This document shows positions 17,244 to 25,381 of a DNA stretch of 62,014 nucleotides, one piece after another (positions within the stretch are counted from its first letter, which is position 1; every line of letters begins with the position of its first letter). The notes beneath the pieces are model-generated. The model had not been told where the DNA came from. It did no database searches and worked only from the letters and a program-made list of their open reading frames with translations. The position numbers were made by a program, and so were the translations under genes. This DNA is from Kitasatospora cheerisanensis KCTC 2395 (GTDB lineage Bacteria > Actinomycetota > Actinomycetes > Streptomycetales > Streptomycetaceae): the NCBI RefSeq assembly GCF_000696185.1, contig NZ_KK853997.1:6603851-6665864 (forward strand), read 5' to 3'.

Positions 17244-17766
17244 GACGGCCTGGCCCGCCGAGGAGGTGATCGCCGCAGCCCGCTGCGGCGACCCGGACTC
17301 GATCGACGCGCTGGTGGCCGGCGCCCACCCCAAGGTGCGCCGGTTCGCCCACTCGCTGTGCGCCAGCCCCGAGGACGCGGAGGACGCGGCACAGGAGGCG
17401 CTGATCATCCTCTACCGGCGGATCGGCATGCTCCGGGCCACCGGAGCGCTCGCCTCCTGGATGTTCCGGATCGTCCGCAACGAGTGCCTGCGGCGGATCC
17501 GCACCGCGCCCGCCGTGCCGCAGACCCCGGCCGAACCGGCCGACTCCGCCGAACAGGAGGCGCTGCGCCGGCTCGACGCCGAACGGGTCGCCGCGGCGAT
17601 CGCGGCGCTGCCCGCCGACCAGCGGCGGGTGCTGATCATGCGCGACCTGCAGGGGTACGGCGGCCGGGCGGTCGCGGAGGCGCTCGGCCTGAGCACCGCC
17701 GCGATGAAGTCCCGGCTGCACCGGGCCCGGGCCGCCGTCCGGGCCGAACTCGAAGGCCCCCGGTGA
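17236..17766 (+). CDS. ECF-subfamily RNA polymerase sigma factor
   Basis: Alternative sigma factor of 176 residues with only regions 2 and 4. Region 2 spans HPKVRRFAHSLCASPEDAED to GALASWMFRIVRNECLRRIR; region 4 spans LPADQRRVLIMRDLQGYGGR to STAAMKSRLHRARAAVRAEL, including the helix-turn-helix. No classical anti-sigma gene follows; instead come a membrane protein with CPMCW (17763) and, before it, the 29-residue membrane peptide, both coupled by overlaps (8 and 4 bases). Those membrane partners are candidates for control of the sigma factor. Confidence 0.88.
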   Translation: MVETAWPAEEVIAAARCGDPDSIDALVAGAHPKVRRFAHSLCASPEDAEDAAQEALIILYRRIGMLRATGALASWMFRIVRNECLRRIRTAPAVPQTPAEPADSAEQEALRRLDAERVAAAIAALPADQRRVLIMRDLQGYGGRAVAEALGLSTAAMKSRLHRARAAVRAELEGPR

Positions 17767-18020
17767 GCGGACAAGGGGACTTCGCCAGCGCCACCCTGAC
17801 GCGCCATCTGCTGCGCGGCGCCCTCGGCTTCGGCGGGATCGCCGCCGCCTTCGCCCTGTGGCCGGTGACCGGCCCGGTCTCCCTGCTGCTGGCCCCGCTC
17901 GGGCTGGTCGCGCTGCGCGGCTGCCCGATGTGCTGGGCGATCGGGCTGGCGCAGACCCTCTCCCGGGGCCGGCTGCGGCGCGAGTGCCACGACGGGCAGT
18001 GCAGGCTCGAACGGGCCTGA
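17763..18020 (+). CDS. small membrane protein with paired cysteines
   Basis: An 85-residue protein with two hydrophobic segments (FGGIAAAFALWPVTGPVSLL and LLAPLGLVALRGCPMCWAIG) and a basic, cysteine-containing tail (RRECHDGQC). The arrangement is a short helical hairpin with CPMC near the end of helix 2, reminiscent of DUF2892-like proteins, and the four cysteines could bind metal or form redox pairs. It is coupled to the sigma-factor gene (GTGA overlap) and may serve as its membrane partner; that link is inference. Confidence 0.65.
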   Translation: MSGQGDFASATLTRHLLRGALGFGGIAAAFALWPVTGPVSLLLAPLGLVALRGCPMCWAIGLAQTLSRGRLRRECHDGQCRLERA

Positions 18021-18075
18021 ACCCGGGAGTCGACGGGGGAGGGACGGTGGTGGGGCGACGGGTGTGATCCGAGCG

Positions 18076-18104
18076 GCCCGGCTCCTGGACAGGTGGAGCC
18101 GGGC
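18076..18104. terminator. hairpin terminator of the sigma-factor operon
   Basis: A perfect 10-base-pair stem (18076-18085 with 18095-18104) with a 9-base loop lies 56 bases past the operon's last stop. Confidence 0.65.
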
Positions 18105-18131
18105 CCATCATCGGACGGGCCCATCATCGGA
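18100..18131. repeat. 16-base direct repeat, two copies
   Basis: CGGGCCCATCATCGGA occurs twice head to tail (18100-18115 and 18116-18131), starting inside the terminator stem, about 110 bases before the terpene-synthase-like gene. Purpose unknown. Confidence 0.6.
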
Positions 18132-18240
18132 GCGGATCGGCCGGGCGGGGGAACGGCCGCCGGTTCTGCACCGTCCGCCCCGGCCGGTCGACCAGACTCG
18201 TCCCGTCGAACGCCCCCGAGCGGCGGAGGAGCCAGCCGTC

Positions 18241-19244
18241 ATGAGCCCAGCCGCCGCGCACCTCCCCGCCCCCGCGCACCTCCCCGTCCCCGGCCAACTC
18301 CCGTCCGCGGGGCCGCTGTCCGAGCTGCTCGCCCGCACGCCCGCCCCGCCGCCGCACCCGCACGTCGACGCGCTGCGCGCCGAACTCACCCACTGGCTGG
18401 CCGGCACCGGCGTCCTGGACGCGGCCGGCACCGCGCGGTTCCTCGACCGGGGCCACCTCGAACTCGCCGCCCGCTGCTGGGGCGACGTCCCCGCCGGGCC
18501 CGGGCTGCGGACCGCCGCCAAGTGGCTGGTGCTGACCCGGATCCTCGACGAGCACGTCGACGACCGGTGGACCGGCGACCCGACCGGCGCCGCCCGGCAC
18601 ACCATCGGCGCGCTGCACTCGCTGTTCACCGGCGGCGCCTCCGCCTCCGCCTCCGCCTCCGCCGCCGCGCCGGGCGAAGGGCCGCGCTGGTGCGGGCGTT
18701 CGAGGAGCTCCGCCGGGAAGCCGCGGCGCTCACCGGACCCGACTGGCAGGCCCGCCACGACGCCGACTTCCGCAGCCACCTGGACAGTTCGCTCGCGCAG
18801 CTGAGCGCCGACGGCACCGTCCCGACCGTCCCGCAGTACCTGACCCACCGGGAGCCCGACGGCGCGGCGCGCTGCGCGGCCGACTGGGTCGAACTCGCCC
18901 ACGGCCTCGACCTGCCCGACCACCTGCACCGCCACCCGCAGCTCACCGACCTGCTGACGCGCTTTCAGCACCTGGTCCGCTGGACCGGCGACCTCGGCGC
19001 CGGCCGGACCGCGACCGCCGCCCCCGGCCGCACCCTGCCGCGCGCCCTGGAGGTCCACCGCGGCCTGCCGCCGCACAGCGCCGCCGCCCGGGTCGCCGAA
19101 CTGTGCGCCGCCGAACTCACCGTGCTGGAGTTCCTCGCCGACGGCATCGCCCGCGGCTCCCACTGGCCCACGTCCGTCCGCCGGCACGCCCGCGGCCTGG
19201 TCCGCCACGCGCACGCGCTGATCCACTGGACGGCGGCCCGCTGA
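18241..19244 (+). CDS. terpene synthase-like protein lacking the NSE triad (frame broken)
   Basis: The pattern follows class I bacterial terpene cyclases: LAARCWGDVPAGPGLRTA, LVLTRILDEHVDDRWTGD at the first metal-motif site, TVPQYLTHREPDGAA, WVELAHGLDLPDHLHRHPQL, and a C-terminal RGSHWPTSVRRHARGLVRHA. One base is missing at about 18676-18686, where the frame breaks after an Ala/Ser run (ASASASAAAPGEG) and resumes as ALVRAFEELRREAAAL. The second metal motif NDxxSxxxE should lie in VRWTGDLGAGRTATA but its Asn is replaced and the Ser/Glu positions are absent, so normal Mg-dependent ionisation seems impaired. ATG 18241 follows GGAGGAG. Relative of terpene synthases, activity uncertain. Confidence 0.65.
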
Positions 19245-19251
19245 CCGGCCG

Positions 19252-19782
19252 TCAGCCCGCCTCGTCGAGCAGCAGCGCGAGCACGCCGACCAGCGTCGCG
19301 CCGCTGACCACCTCGCGGCGGGCCACCAGGCCGCGCAGCTCCGCCAGCGGGACCCACGCGATCCGGTCGGACTCGTTCTGCTCGACCGGCGGACCGGTGA
19401 ACTCCACCGGCTCGGCGCGGAACACGAAGTGCTCGGCGTCGGTGATGCCCGCGGCCGGCTGCGCGTAGATCAGCGGGCGGACGTCCGACACCCGCCAGCC
19501 GGTCTCCTCCAGCGCCTCCCGGGCCGCCGCGGCCGCCGGGTCCTCGCCCGCCTCGACCAGGCCCATCGGCAGCTCCCACGCCCAGGTGTCGGTGATGAAC
19601 CGGTGCCGCCACAGCATCAGCACCTCGCGGCGGTCGTTCACCACCGCCGCCACCGCGAGCCGGCGCAGCTTCACCACGTGGTGCTCGAACCGCTGCCCGT
19701 CCGGCAGTTCGACGTCCGCGACCCACACGTTCAGCCACGGGTCCTCGTACACCGGACGCTCGCCGTGCACCGTCCACCGCAT
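19252..19782 (-). CDS. NUDIX hydrolase, ADP-ribose pyrophosphatase-like
   Basis: Hydrolase of nucleoside-diphosphate-linked compounds, 176 residues, cytoplasmic. The complete NUDIX box is present at about residues 88-110: GLVEAGEDP, then REALEETGW, giving G-x5-E-x7-RE-x2-EE-x-G. The N-terminal half (WLNVWVADVELPDGQRFEHH) and the overall size resemble ADP-ribose/ADP-sugar pyrophosphatases. ATG 19782 gives this conserved N-terminus. Its stop lies 8 bases from that of the convergent terpene-synthase-like gene. Confidence 0.85.
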   Translation of the reverse strand: MRWTVHGERPVYEDPWLNVWVADVELPDGQRFEHHVVKLRRLAVAAVVNDRREVLMLWRHRFITDTWAWELPMGLVEAGEDPAAAAAREALEETGWRVSDVRPLIYAQPAAGITDAEHFVFRAEPVEFTGPPVEQNESDRIAWVPLAELRGLVARREVVSGATLVGVLALLLDEAG

Positions 19783-19920
19783 CCCGGCACCCCCTTCCGC
19801 CCCGGACGCTACCGCAGCGGGGCGCCGGGCGGCGGCCGGAACCGAACGGTCCCCGCCGGACGTCCTGATCAGGGCGAGCACGACGGGGTTGGCCCTCGTG
19901 GCGCAGGGCAGGAGAGCGGC

Positions 19921-20187
19921 ATGGGCATTGTCAGTTGGATCATCCTCGGGCTCCTCGCCGGAGCCATCGCGAAACTGCTGCTTCCCGGCAAGGACCCGGG
20001 CGGCATCGTCATCACCACGCTGATCGGCATCGCCGGTTCGTTCATCGGCGGGTGGCTGTCCTCGAAGATCCTGCACAAGTCCATCAACGTGCACTTCTTC
20101 GACCTGCCGACCTGGATCTCCGCGATCGCCGGCGCACTCGCGCTGCTGATCGTCTATCGCCTGCTGTTCGGCAGGTCGCGCGACTGA
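19921..20187 (+). CDS. GlsB/YeaQ/YmgE-family membrane protein
   Basis: Small integral membrane protein of 88 residues with three helices, of the transglycosylase-associated GlsB family linked to general stress in several bacteria. Glycine-rich helices (WIILGLLAGAIAKLLLPG and TTLIGIAGSFIGGWLSS) are the family hallmark. ATG 19921 follows GGCAGGAGAGCGGC. It is a single-gene unit bounded by the hairpin at 20202-20230. Confidence 0.88.
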   Translation: MGIVSWIILGLLAGAIAKLLLPGKDPGGIVITTLIGIAGSFIGGWLSSKILHKSINVHFFDLPTWISAIAGALALLIVYRLLFGRSRD

Positions 20188-20201
20188 CCCACCGTCGAAC
20201 C

Positions 20202-20230
20202 GATGCCCCGGCCCGGAAGGCCGGGGCATC
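20202..20230. terminator. bidirectional hairpin terminator
   Basis: A perfect 12-base-pair stem (20202-20213 with 20219-20230), loop CGGAA, lies between the convergent GlsB-like and ADP-ribosylglycohydrolase genes. Confidence 0.8.
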
Positions 20231-20242
20231 TCCCGTTCCGGC

Positions 20243-21139
20243 TCACAGCGCGGGCAGCGGCTCCCGCGCGGCCGACCAGCCGGCCGGGACGCCCGCGAGG
20301 CCGGTGCGGGCGGCGACCACGCCCGCGGCGATCGCGCACGTGGTGTCCATGTCGCCCCAGCCGGTGAGGGTCTGCCAGAGCGCCTCGGCGAGGTCGTCCG
20401 GGTGCCCGGCGGCGGACCAGAGCGCGAACGGGACGGTGTCCTGCGCCGAGACCCCGAACCCCGAACCGAGCACCACCGAGGCGTGCCGGACGCTCGTGCC
20501 CGGCGGGAGCGCGGCCGCGATCCGCAGCCCGGACCGGACCTCGGACTCCGGCAGCAGCCCGGCCACCTCCCGCAGGAACTCCGCCCGCGGCGTCGCCGCC
20601 CCGCCCCGCGAGCGGACGGCCAGCGCCGCCGCCAGCGCCACCGCGCACGCCCCGGCCGCCGCCTCCGGGTGCGCGTGCGTCGCCGTCGCCGAACGGGCCG
20701 CCTGCTCGGCGACCACCGCCAGGTCGTCCGCGAACCACGCGCCCAGCGGCGCGACCCGCATCGCCGCGCCGTTGCCGTGCGAGCCCTGCCCGTCGAACAG
20801 CGCCCGGGTGACGGCGAGATGGTCCTCGCCCGCGTGCACCGCACGCATCACCCGGTGCATCGACGGCCCGTACTTGCGGTGCGGCGCCACCGCGTACTCG
20901 GCGGCGAACTCCCGCGCCAGCGCGGCCGGTTCGACCTCGCCCCGGTCGCGCAGGTGACGCACCAGGACGAGGCTCATCGCGGTGTCGTCCGTCCAGTGCC
21001 ACGGCCCCGGCCGGACCAGCCGGGCCGCGACGTCCGCCGAGGCCTCGTCCACCGGTGGGTGGAACCAGCGATCTCCGAAGGCATCGCCGAGGGCGAGGCC
21101 GTTCAGGCTGTCGAGGGCGGGCGGCGGAACGGGGAACAC
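20243..21139 (-). CDS. ADP-ribosylglycohydrolase family protein
   Basis: Hydrolase of the DraG/ARH fold that removes ADP-ribose from proteins or nucleic acids using a two-metal centre; 298 residues. Metal-binding motifs are in place: GLALGDAFG at the start, WHWTDDTAMSLVL (about residues 48-60) and GWGDMDTTCAIAAGVVAA near the end, where the paired Asp residues hold Mg. GTG 21139 follows GAGGAG and gives the standard N-terminus. It is monocistronic. Its target is unknown; such proteins may also act on free ADP-ribosylated metabolites. Confidence 0.88.
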   Translation of the reverse strand: MFPVPPPALDSLNGLALGDAFGDRWFHPPVDEASADVAARLVRPGPWHWTDDTAMSLVLVRHLRDRGEVEPAALAREFAAEYAVAPHRKYGPSMHRVMRAVHAGEDHLAVTRALFDGQGSHGNGAAMRVAPLGAWFADDLAVVAEQAARSATATHAHPEAAAGACAVALAAALAVRSRGGAATPRAEFLREVAGLLPESEVRSGLRIAAALPPGTSVRHASVVLGSGFGVSAQDTVPFALWSAAGHPDDLAEALWQTLTGWGDMDTTCAIAAGVVAARTGLAGVPAGWSAAREPLPAL

Positions 21140-21700
21140 GGTGACTCCTCGGGGACGGGTGGATGCCGACGATTCTGGCGAGCCGGCGGGCGGTCCGTCG
21201 AACCGATTTCGGGTCGGCCGGCGGGCGTCCGCCGACGCGACTCCGGGACTGGTGCCAAAGGCTGATTCGGCGTCATCCCCCGGACGGGGTTCGCTCGATC
21301 GTGGGCGATTCGCGGTGCCGATTCGCCCTCGCGGGTTCAAGGTGAAGACGGACGCGCTCGGAAGTCCGCGTCCCGACCGCCGTGCCGGGCCCGGGGCCCG
21401 TGCCCGAACCAGGACCGGATCCGGCGGGTCGAGCGGACAGGCCACCTCGCAGGGAGCCGAACGGATCTCATAGGCTCGGCTCTCGGTCCCTGCCAACGTG
21501 CTTGCCCGCACCGAGGAACGGAGACCGACGTCCCCGGACCCCGGGCCGAGCCGGGGTCGCGGACCGAGCGAGGAGGACACCGTGTTGCCCAGCCCCAGGT
21601 CGCACCGGACGCCACGACCGAGCCCGAGGTCGCAGCAGATTCCCGCGACGCCCGTACCGGCGATACCTCCCAGTGATCCGCGCCCCACCGGGGGTGCGCA
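21140..21700. other. 561-base intergenic region, no convincing gene
   Basis: The stretch between the divergent glycohydrolase and M20 peptidase genes is GC-rich without clear coding bias. AGGAGG at 21571-21576 stands before GTG 21582, which opens a 40-codon proline-rich frame ending on the M20 start (GTGA overlap at 21701-21704). Codon use there is poor, and another frame (QVAPDATTEPEVAADSRDAR) looks more protein-like but has no start. A small coding unit with a further frame error is possible but unproven. Confidence 0.4.
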
Positions 21701-23002
21701 GTGAGTCCCCATACCGTGGCCCCCGAGCCGCAACCCGCCCCTCCCGCAGCCCCGACCGGAACCGGCGAACCAACCGCCGCCGCACCGCCGTTGGCCACCG
21801 CAACCCCGCCGTTGGCCACCGCCGCACCGGCCTTCGCCACCGCCGCGCTGCCGGGCCTGCCCCGCACCCTGACCAGTCGGGCCCGCACCCTCACCGCCGC
21901 CGTCCGCAAGCGCTGCGCGGACCTCGCCCGGACCGAGACCCCGTCCGGCGACGCCACCCGGCTGAACACCCTCGCCGAAGACATCGCCGCCGGCTACACC
22001 GCCACCGGCGCCACCGCGACCCGCGAGCGCTGCGAGCACGGCGACCACCTGGTGCTCAACTGGCCCGGCCGGCACGAGGACCTGCCGCACCTGCTGGTGG
22101 TCGGCCACCACGACACCGTCTGGCCGGTCGGCACCCTCGCCGACTGGCCCGTCGAGGAGCAGGACGGGCGCCTCACCGGCCCCGGCATCCTCGACATGAA
22201 GGGCGGACTCGCCCTGCTGGAAGGCGCGTTCGCGCTCCTCGCCGACCTCGGCCAACGCCCGCACCGACCGGTGCGGATGGTCGTGGTCTCCGACGAGGAG
22301 GTCGGCAGCCCCGACGGCCGCCGCCTCGTCGAACAGCACCTGCGCGGCGCGGCCGCCGTCCTCGGACTCGAACCCGCCCACCCCGACGGCCGTTTGAAGA
22401 CCGCCCGCCGCGGCTCCACCCGGGTCCGGCTCACCGTCACCGGACGCGAGGCGCACGCCGGGAACGACGCCGCGCAGGGGGTCTCCGCGATCGACGAACT
22501 CGTCGACCAGCTGATTGCCGTCCGCGACCTCGGCGGACAGCCCGGCACCGAGCTCAACGCCGGACGCATCGACGGCGGCACCCGCGCGAACGTCGTCGCG
22601 GGACGCGCCGAAGCCGAGATCGGGCTGCGCTTCTCCACCACCGAAGCCCAGCGCCGCACCCTCGACACGCTCGCCCACCTGACCGCGAACCGGCCCGGCG
22701 CGAACGTCCGCACCGAGGTGCTGTCCTCCCGGCCGGCCTGGCCCGAACGCACCGCGAACCCGCTGCTGCGGCACGTCCGCTCGCTCGCCGCGGCGCTCGG
22801 CCAGGTCGTCGACGGCGCGCCCGCGGGCGGGGCGGGGGACACCAACCTCGCCGGCGCCAGGGGCCTGCCGACCCTGGACGGCCTCGGCGCGGTGGGCGGC
22901 GGGCCGCACGCCCGCCACGAGCACCTGCTGATCGACCAGTTGGGACCGCGGATCGCCCTGCTGGCGGCGCTGCTGGCGGTGCCGCTGCCCCGACTGCGCT
23001 GA
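21701..23002 (+). CDS. M20-family metallopeptidase (carboxypeptidase G2-like)
   Basis: Zinc-dependent amidohydrolase/exopeptidase of 433 residues with two domains. The metal-ligand set of the M20 family is visible: His and Asp in VVGHHDTVWPVG, Asp in ILDMKGGLALL, the Glu pair in VVSDEEVGSPD and a final His in PHARHEHLL. The dimerisation or lid domain lies in the middle (GSTRVRLTVTGREAHAGND). The first 50 residues are Pro/Ala/Thr-rich and low in complexity with a duplicated PPLATA unit, not a clear signal peptide, so it is probably cytoplasmic. GTG 21701 is the given start. Substrate likely an N-acyl or folate-like gamma-glutamyl compound, by family only. Confidence 0.85.
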   Translation: MSPHTVAPEPQPAPPAAPTGTGEPTAAAPPLATATPPLATAAPAFATAALPGLPRTLTSRARTLTAAVRKRCADLARTETPSGDATRLNTLAEDIAAGYTATGATATRERCEHGDHLVLNWPGRHEDLPHLLVVGHHDTVWPVGTLADWPVEEQDGRLTGPGILDMKGGLALLEGAFALLADLGQRPHRPVRMVVVSDEEVGSPDGRRLVEQHLRGAAAVLGLEPAHPDGRLKTARRGSTRVRLTVTGREAHAGNDAAQGVSAIDELVDQLIAVRDLGGQPGTELNAGRIDGGTRANVVAGRAEAEIGLRFSTTEAQRRTLDTLAHLTANRPGANVRTEVLSSRPAWPERTANPLLRHVRSLAAALGQVVDGAPAGGAGDTNLAGARGLPTLDGLGAVGGGPHARHEHLLIDQLGPRIALLAALLAVPLPRLR

Positions 23003-23010
23003 TCCGGGGA

Positions 23011-23150
23011 GCGCGACCGGGGGCGCGGGAGCCGCGCGACGCGGAAGGCAGCCGACCGCGGGATCGCGACGCAGGGCAGCGGCTCGCACGTGACCGCGGC
23101 CCTGCGGACCGGTGCACGGCCGGTCGCGCAGTTCCCCGCGCCCCCGGTCG
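23011..23150. repeat. long imperfect inverted repeat containing a streptomycete intergenic motif
   Basis: Arms of about 30 bases (23011-23040 and 23122-23150) are nearly complementary and enclose some 80 bases that hold a smaller inverted pair (GCAGGGC / GCCCTGC-like, plus CCGCGG twice). The right arm contains GTCGCGCAGTTCCCCGCGCC, a sequence found at many intergenic sites in streptomycete genomes. It follows the M20 stop and may act as a terminator or be a small non-autonomous mobile repeat. Confidence 0.6.
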
Positions 23151-23168
23151 TGCGCTCATCGCACGTTC

Positions 23169-23219
23169 TTGTCTTCGGCCCCCTCCTGTGTACAGAATGG
23201 AACCGACCGAACGGTCAGT
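23169..23219 (+). promoter_or_regulatory. paa operon promoter with a TetR-type operator
   Basis: TTGTCT (23169-23174) and CAGAAT (23193-23198), 18 bases apart, form a plausible promoter. Directly downstream lies ACCGACCGAACGGTCAGT (23202-23219), an almost perfect 18-base palindrome of the kind bound by PaaR-like TetR repressors of phenylacetate genes, placed to block initiation. No paaR gene is in the window. Confidence 0.6.
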
Positions 23220-23232
23220 CGGGAGGTGGGTG

Positions 23233-24177
23233 GTGGAGGCGAGCGCGGAAGCGCAGTCGCGGTTCGAGGCGGTGGTCGCCAACGAACAGCGCGTGGAGCC
23301 CCGGGACTGGATGCCGGACGCGTACCGGGCGACGCTGGTGCGGCAGATCGCGCAGCATGCCCACTCGGAGATCATCGGGATGCAGCCGGAGGGCAACTGG
23401 CTGACCCGGGCGCCGTCCTTGCGGCGCAAGGCGATCCTGCTGGCGAAGGCCCAGGACGAGGCCGGGCACGGGCTGTACCTGTACGCGGCGGCGGAGACCC
23501 TCGGGGTGGACCGGGCCGAGCTGACCGAGAAGCTGATCGACGGGCGGCAGAAGTACTCGTCGATCTTCAACTATCCGACGCTGACGTTCGCCGACGTCGG
23601 CGTGATCGGCTGGCTGGTGGACGGCGCGGCGATCTGCAACCAGGTGCCGCTGTGCCGGTGCAGCTACGGGCCGTACGCGCGGGCGATGGTGCGGATCTGC
23701 AAGGAGGAGTCCTTCCACCAGCGGCAGGGCTACGAGCTGCTGATGACGCTGATGGCCGGCACCGAGGGCCAGCGCCGGATGGTGCAGGACGCGGTGGACC
23801 GCTGGTGGTGGCCGTCGCTGATGATGTTCGGCCCGCCGGACGGCGCCTCGCCGAACAGCGAGCGGTCGATGGCCTGGCGGATCAAGCGGCACAGCAACGA
23901 CGAACTGCGCCAGCGCTTCGTGGACATGACGGTCCCGCAGGCCGAGATCCTCGGCGTGACGCTGCCGGACCCGGCGCTCGCGTGGAACGAGGAGCGCGGC
24001 AGCTGGGACTTCGGCGAGCCGGACTGGTCCGAGCTGATGCAGGTGATCAAGGGCCAGGGGCCGTGCAACGCGCAGCGGATCGACCGGCGGCGCGCGGCCC
24101 ACGAGGACGGCGCCTGGGTGCGCGAGGCGGCGTCGGCGTACGCGGCCAAGCACGGGCGGAAGGGGAGTGCGCAATGA
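23233..24177 (+). CDS. paaA: phenylacetyl-CoA epoxidase subunit PaaA
   Basis: Catalytic alpha subunit of the ring-1,2-phenylacetyl-CoA epoxidase, a soluble di-iron oxygenase of aerobic phenylacetate breakdown; 314 residues. The ferritin-like fold carries the family's iron-ligand stretches, including KAQDEAGHGLYLYAAAE (about 75-91) and ICKEESFHQRQGYELL (about 155-171). The GTG at 23233 is favoured because GGGAGG lies 6 bases before it, and the operator-promoter occupies the bases up to 23219; ATG 23197 would fall inside the promoter. It heads the operon paaABCDE and overlaps paaB by ATGA. Confidence 0.93.
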   Translation: MEASAEAQSRFEAVVANEQRVEPRDWMPDAYRATLVRQIAQHAHSEIIGMQPEGNWLTRAPSLRRKAILLAKAQDEAGHGLYLYAAAETLGVDRAELTEKLIDGRQKYSSIFNYPTLTFADVGVIGWLVDGAAICNQVPLCRCSYGPYARAMVRICKEESFHQRQGYELLMTLMAGTEGQRRMVQDAVDRWWWPSLMMFGPPDGASPNSERSMAWRIKRHSNDELRQRFVDMTVPQAEILGVTLPDPALAWNEERGSWDFGEPDWSELMQVIKGQGPCNAQRIDRRRAAHEDGAWVREAASAYAAKHGRKGSAQ

Positions 24178-24467
24178 GCGGGGAACGGGCGTCCTGGCCG
24201 CTGTACGAGGTGTTCGTGCGGCCCCGGCGCGGGCTGAACCACGTGCACGTCGGGTCGCTGCACGCGGCCGACGACCGGATGGCGCTGCTCGCCGCCCGGG
24301 ACCTGTACACCCGGCGCAACGAGGGGGTGAGCCTGTGGGTGGTCCGCTCGGACGCGATCACCGCGTCCAGCCCGGACGAGCAGGACCCGTTCTTCGCGCC
24401 GAGCGGGGACAAGGTGTACCGGCACCCGACGTTCTATCCGATCCCCGAGGACGTTCCGCACATCTGA
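24174..24467 (+). CDS. paaB: phenylacetyl-CoA epoxidase subunit PaaB
   Basis: Small subunit of the epoxidase complex, 97 residues, needed for assembly or bridging of PaaAC heterodimers rather than for catalysis. LYEVFVRPRRGLNHVHVGSL and DLYTRRNEGVSLWVVRS are typical of PaaB, including the many charged residues of its hexapeptide-like fold. The ATG overlaps the paaA stop (ATGA), so the two are made together. Confidence 0.93.
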   Translation: MSGERASWPLYEVFVRPRRGLNHVHVGSLHAADDRMALLAARDLYTRRNEGVSLWVVRSDAITASSPDEQDPFFAPSGDKVYRHPTFYPIPEDVPHI

Positions 24468-24499
24468 CGCTCCGTCACTCATTCAGCAGGGAAGGCGAC

Positions 24500-25381
24500 A
24501 TGACCGACGACCACGTGTACCTCTCACTGGCCGACGCGGCGGGTGAGCCGGACGGCGAGGCCCGCTGGGCCTACGGCACGGGGTTCGCCGATCCGCTGCT
24601 GGGCGTGGACGCCGCGCCGCCGGAGGGCGTCGACCCGGCGGACCTCGCGGCGTACTGCCTGATGCTGGGCGACGACGCGCTGGTGCTGTCCCAGCGGCTG
24701 ATCCAGTGGATCACCCGGGCGCCGGAGCTGGAGGAGGAGGTGGCGCTCGCCAACCTCGGCCTCGACCTGCTCGGGCAGGCCCGCCGGCTGCTCACCCGGG
24801 CCGGCCAGCTCGACGGCACCGGCCGCAGCGAGGACGAACTCGCCTACTGGCGCGAGGACTTCGAGTACCGGAACGTGCGCCTGGTGGAGCTGGAGAACGG
24901 CGACTTCGCGCAGTGCGTGGCCCGGCTGCTGATGTTCGCCACCGCCCGCGGGGAGCTGTACCGGCGGCTGACCGGCCACGCCGACCCGGTGCTGGCCGCC
25001 GTCGCGGCGCTCGGCGTCAAGGAGCTGGCGTACCACCGGGAGTACGCGCACTCCTGGACGGTGCGGCTCGGCGACGGCACGGAGCACTCGCGGCAGCGGA
25101 TGCAGGCCGCCGTGGACGCCCTGTGGCCGTGGCTGGACGAGCTGTTCACCCCGCACGAGGCCGAACTGCGGCTCGGCGTCGACCCGTCGGAGCTGCGGGA
25201 CACCGTCCTCGCGGGCCTGGCCGAGGTGTTGGACGAGGCCACGCTGAGCGTTCCGGAGGCCGCGCCGCGGGCGTACGTGAACGGCCGCGCCGGGCGGCAC
25301 GGCGTGCACACCGAGGCGCTCGGCCCGCTGCTCGCGGAGCTGCAGGTGGTGGCCCGGGCGCACCCGGGGGCGACGTGGTGA
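24500..25381 (+). CDS. paaC: phenylacetyl-CoA epoxidase subunit PaaC
   Basis: Structural beta subunit, 293 residues, with the same ferritin-like helical fold as PaaA but without a full di-iron site; it pairs with PaaA. Recognised from LGDDALVLSQRLIQWITRAPELEE near residue 55 and KELAYHREYAHSWTVRLGDG near residue 175. ATG 24500 is preceded by GGGAAGG. The next gene, paaD, starts on its stop codon (GTGA). Confidence 0.92.
   Translation: MTDDHVYLSLADAAGEPDGEARWAYGTGFADPLLGVDAAPPEGVDPADLAAYCLMLGDDALVLSQRLIQWITRAPELEEEVALANLGLDLLGQARRLLTRAGQLDGTGRSEDELAYWREDFEYRNVRLVELENGDFAQCVARLLMFATARGELYRRLTGHADPVLAAVAALGVKELAYHREYAHSWTVRLGDGTEHSRQRMQAAVDALWPWLDELFTPHEAELRLGVDPSELRDTVLAGLAEVLDEATLSVPEAAPRAYVNGRAGRHGVHTEALGPLLAELQVVARAHPGATW

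Noticed and set aside
21582..21704. A 40-codon ORF with AGGAGG that overlaps the M20 peptidase start
   Set aside because: Good ribosome site and GTGA overlap, but the codons are unusual and the protein is only proline/arginine-rich; kept as a note under the intergenic region.
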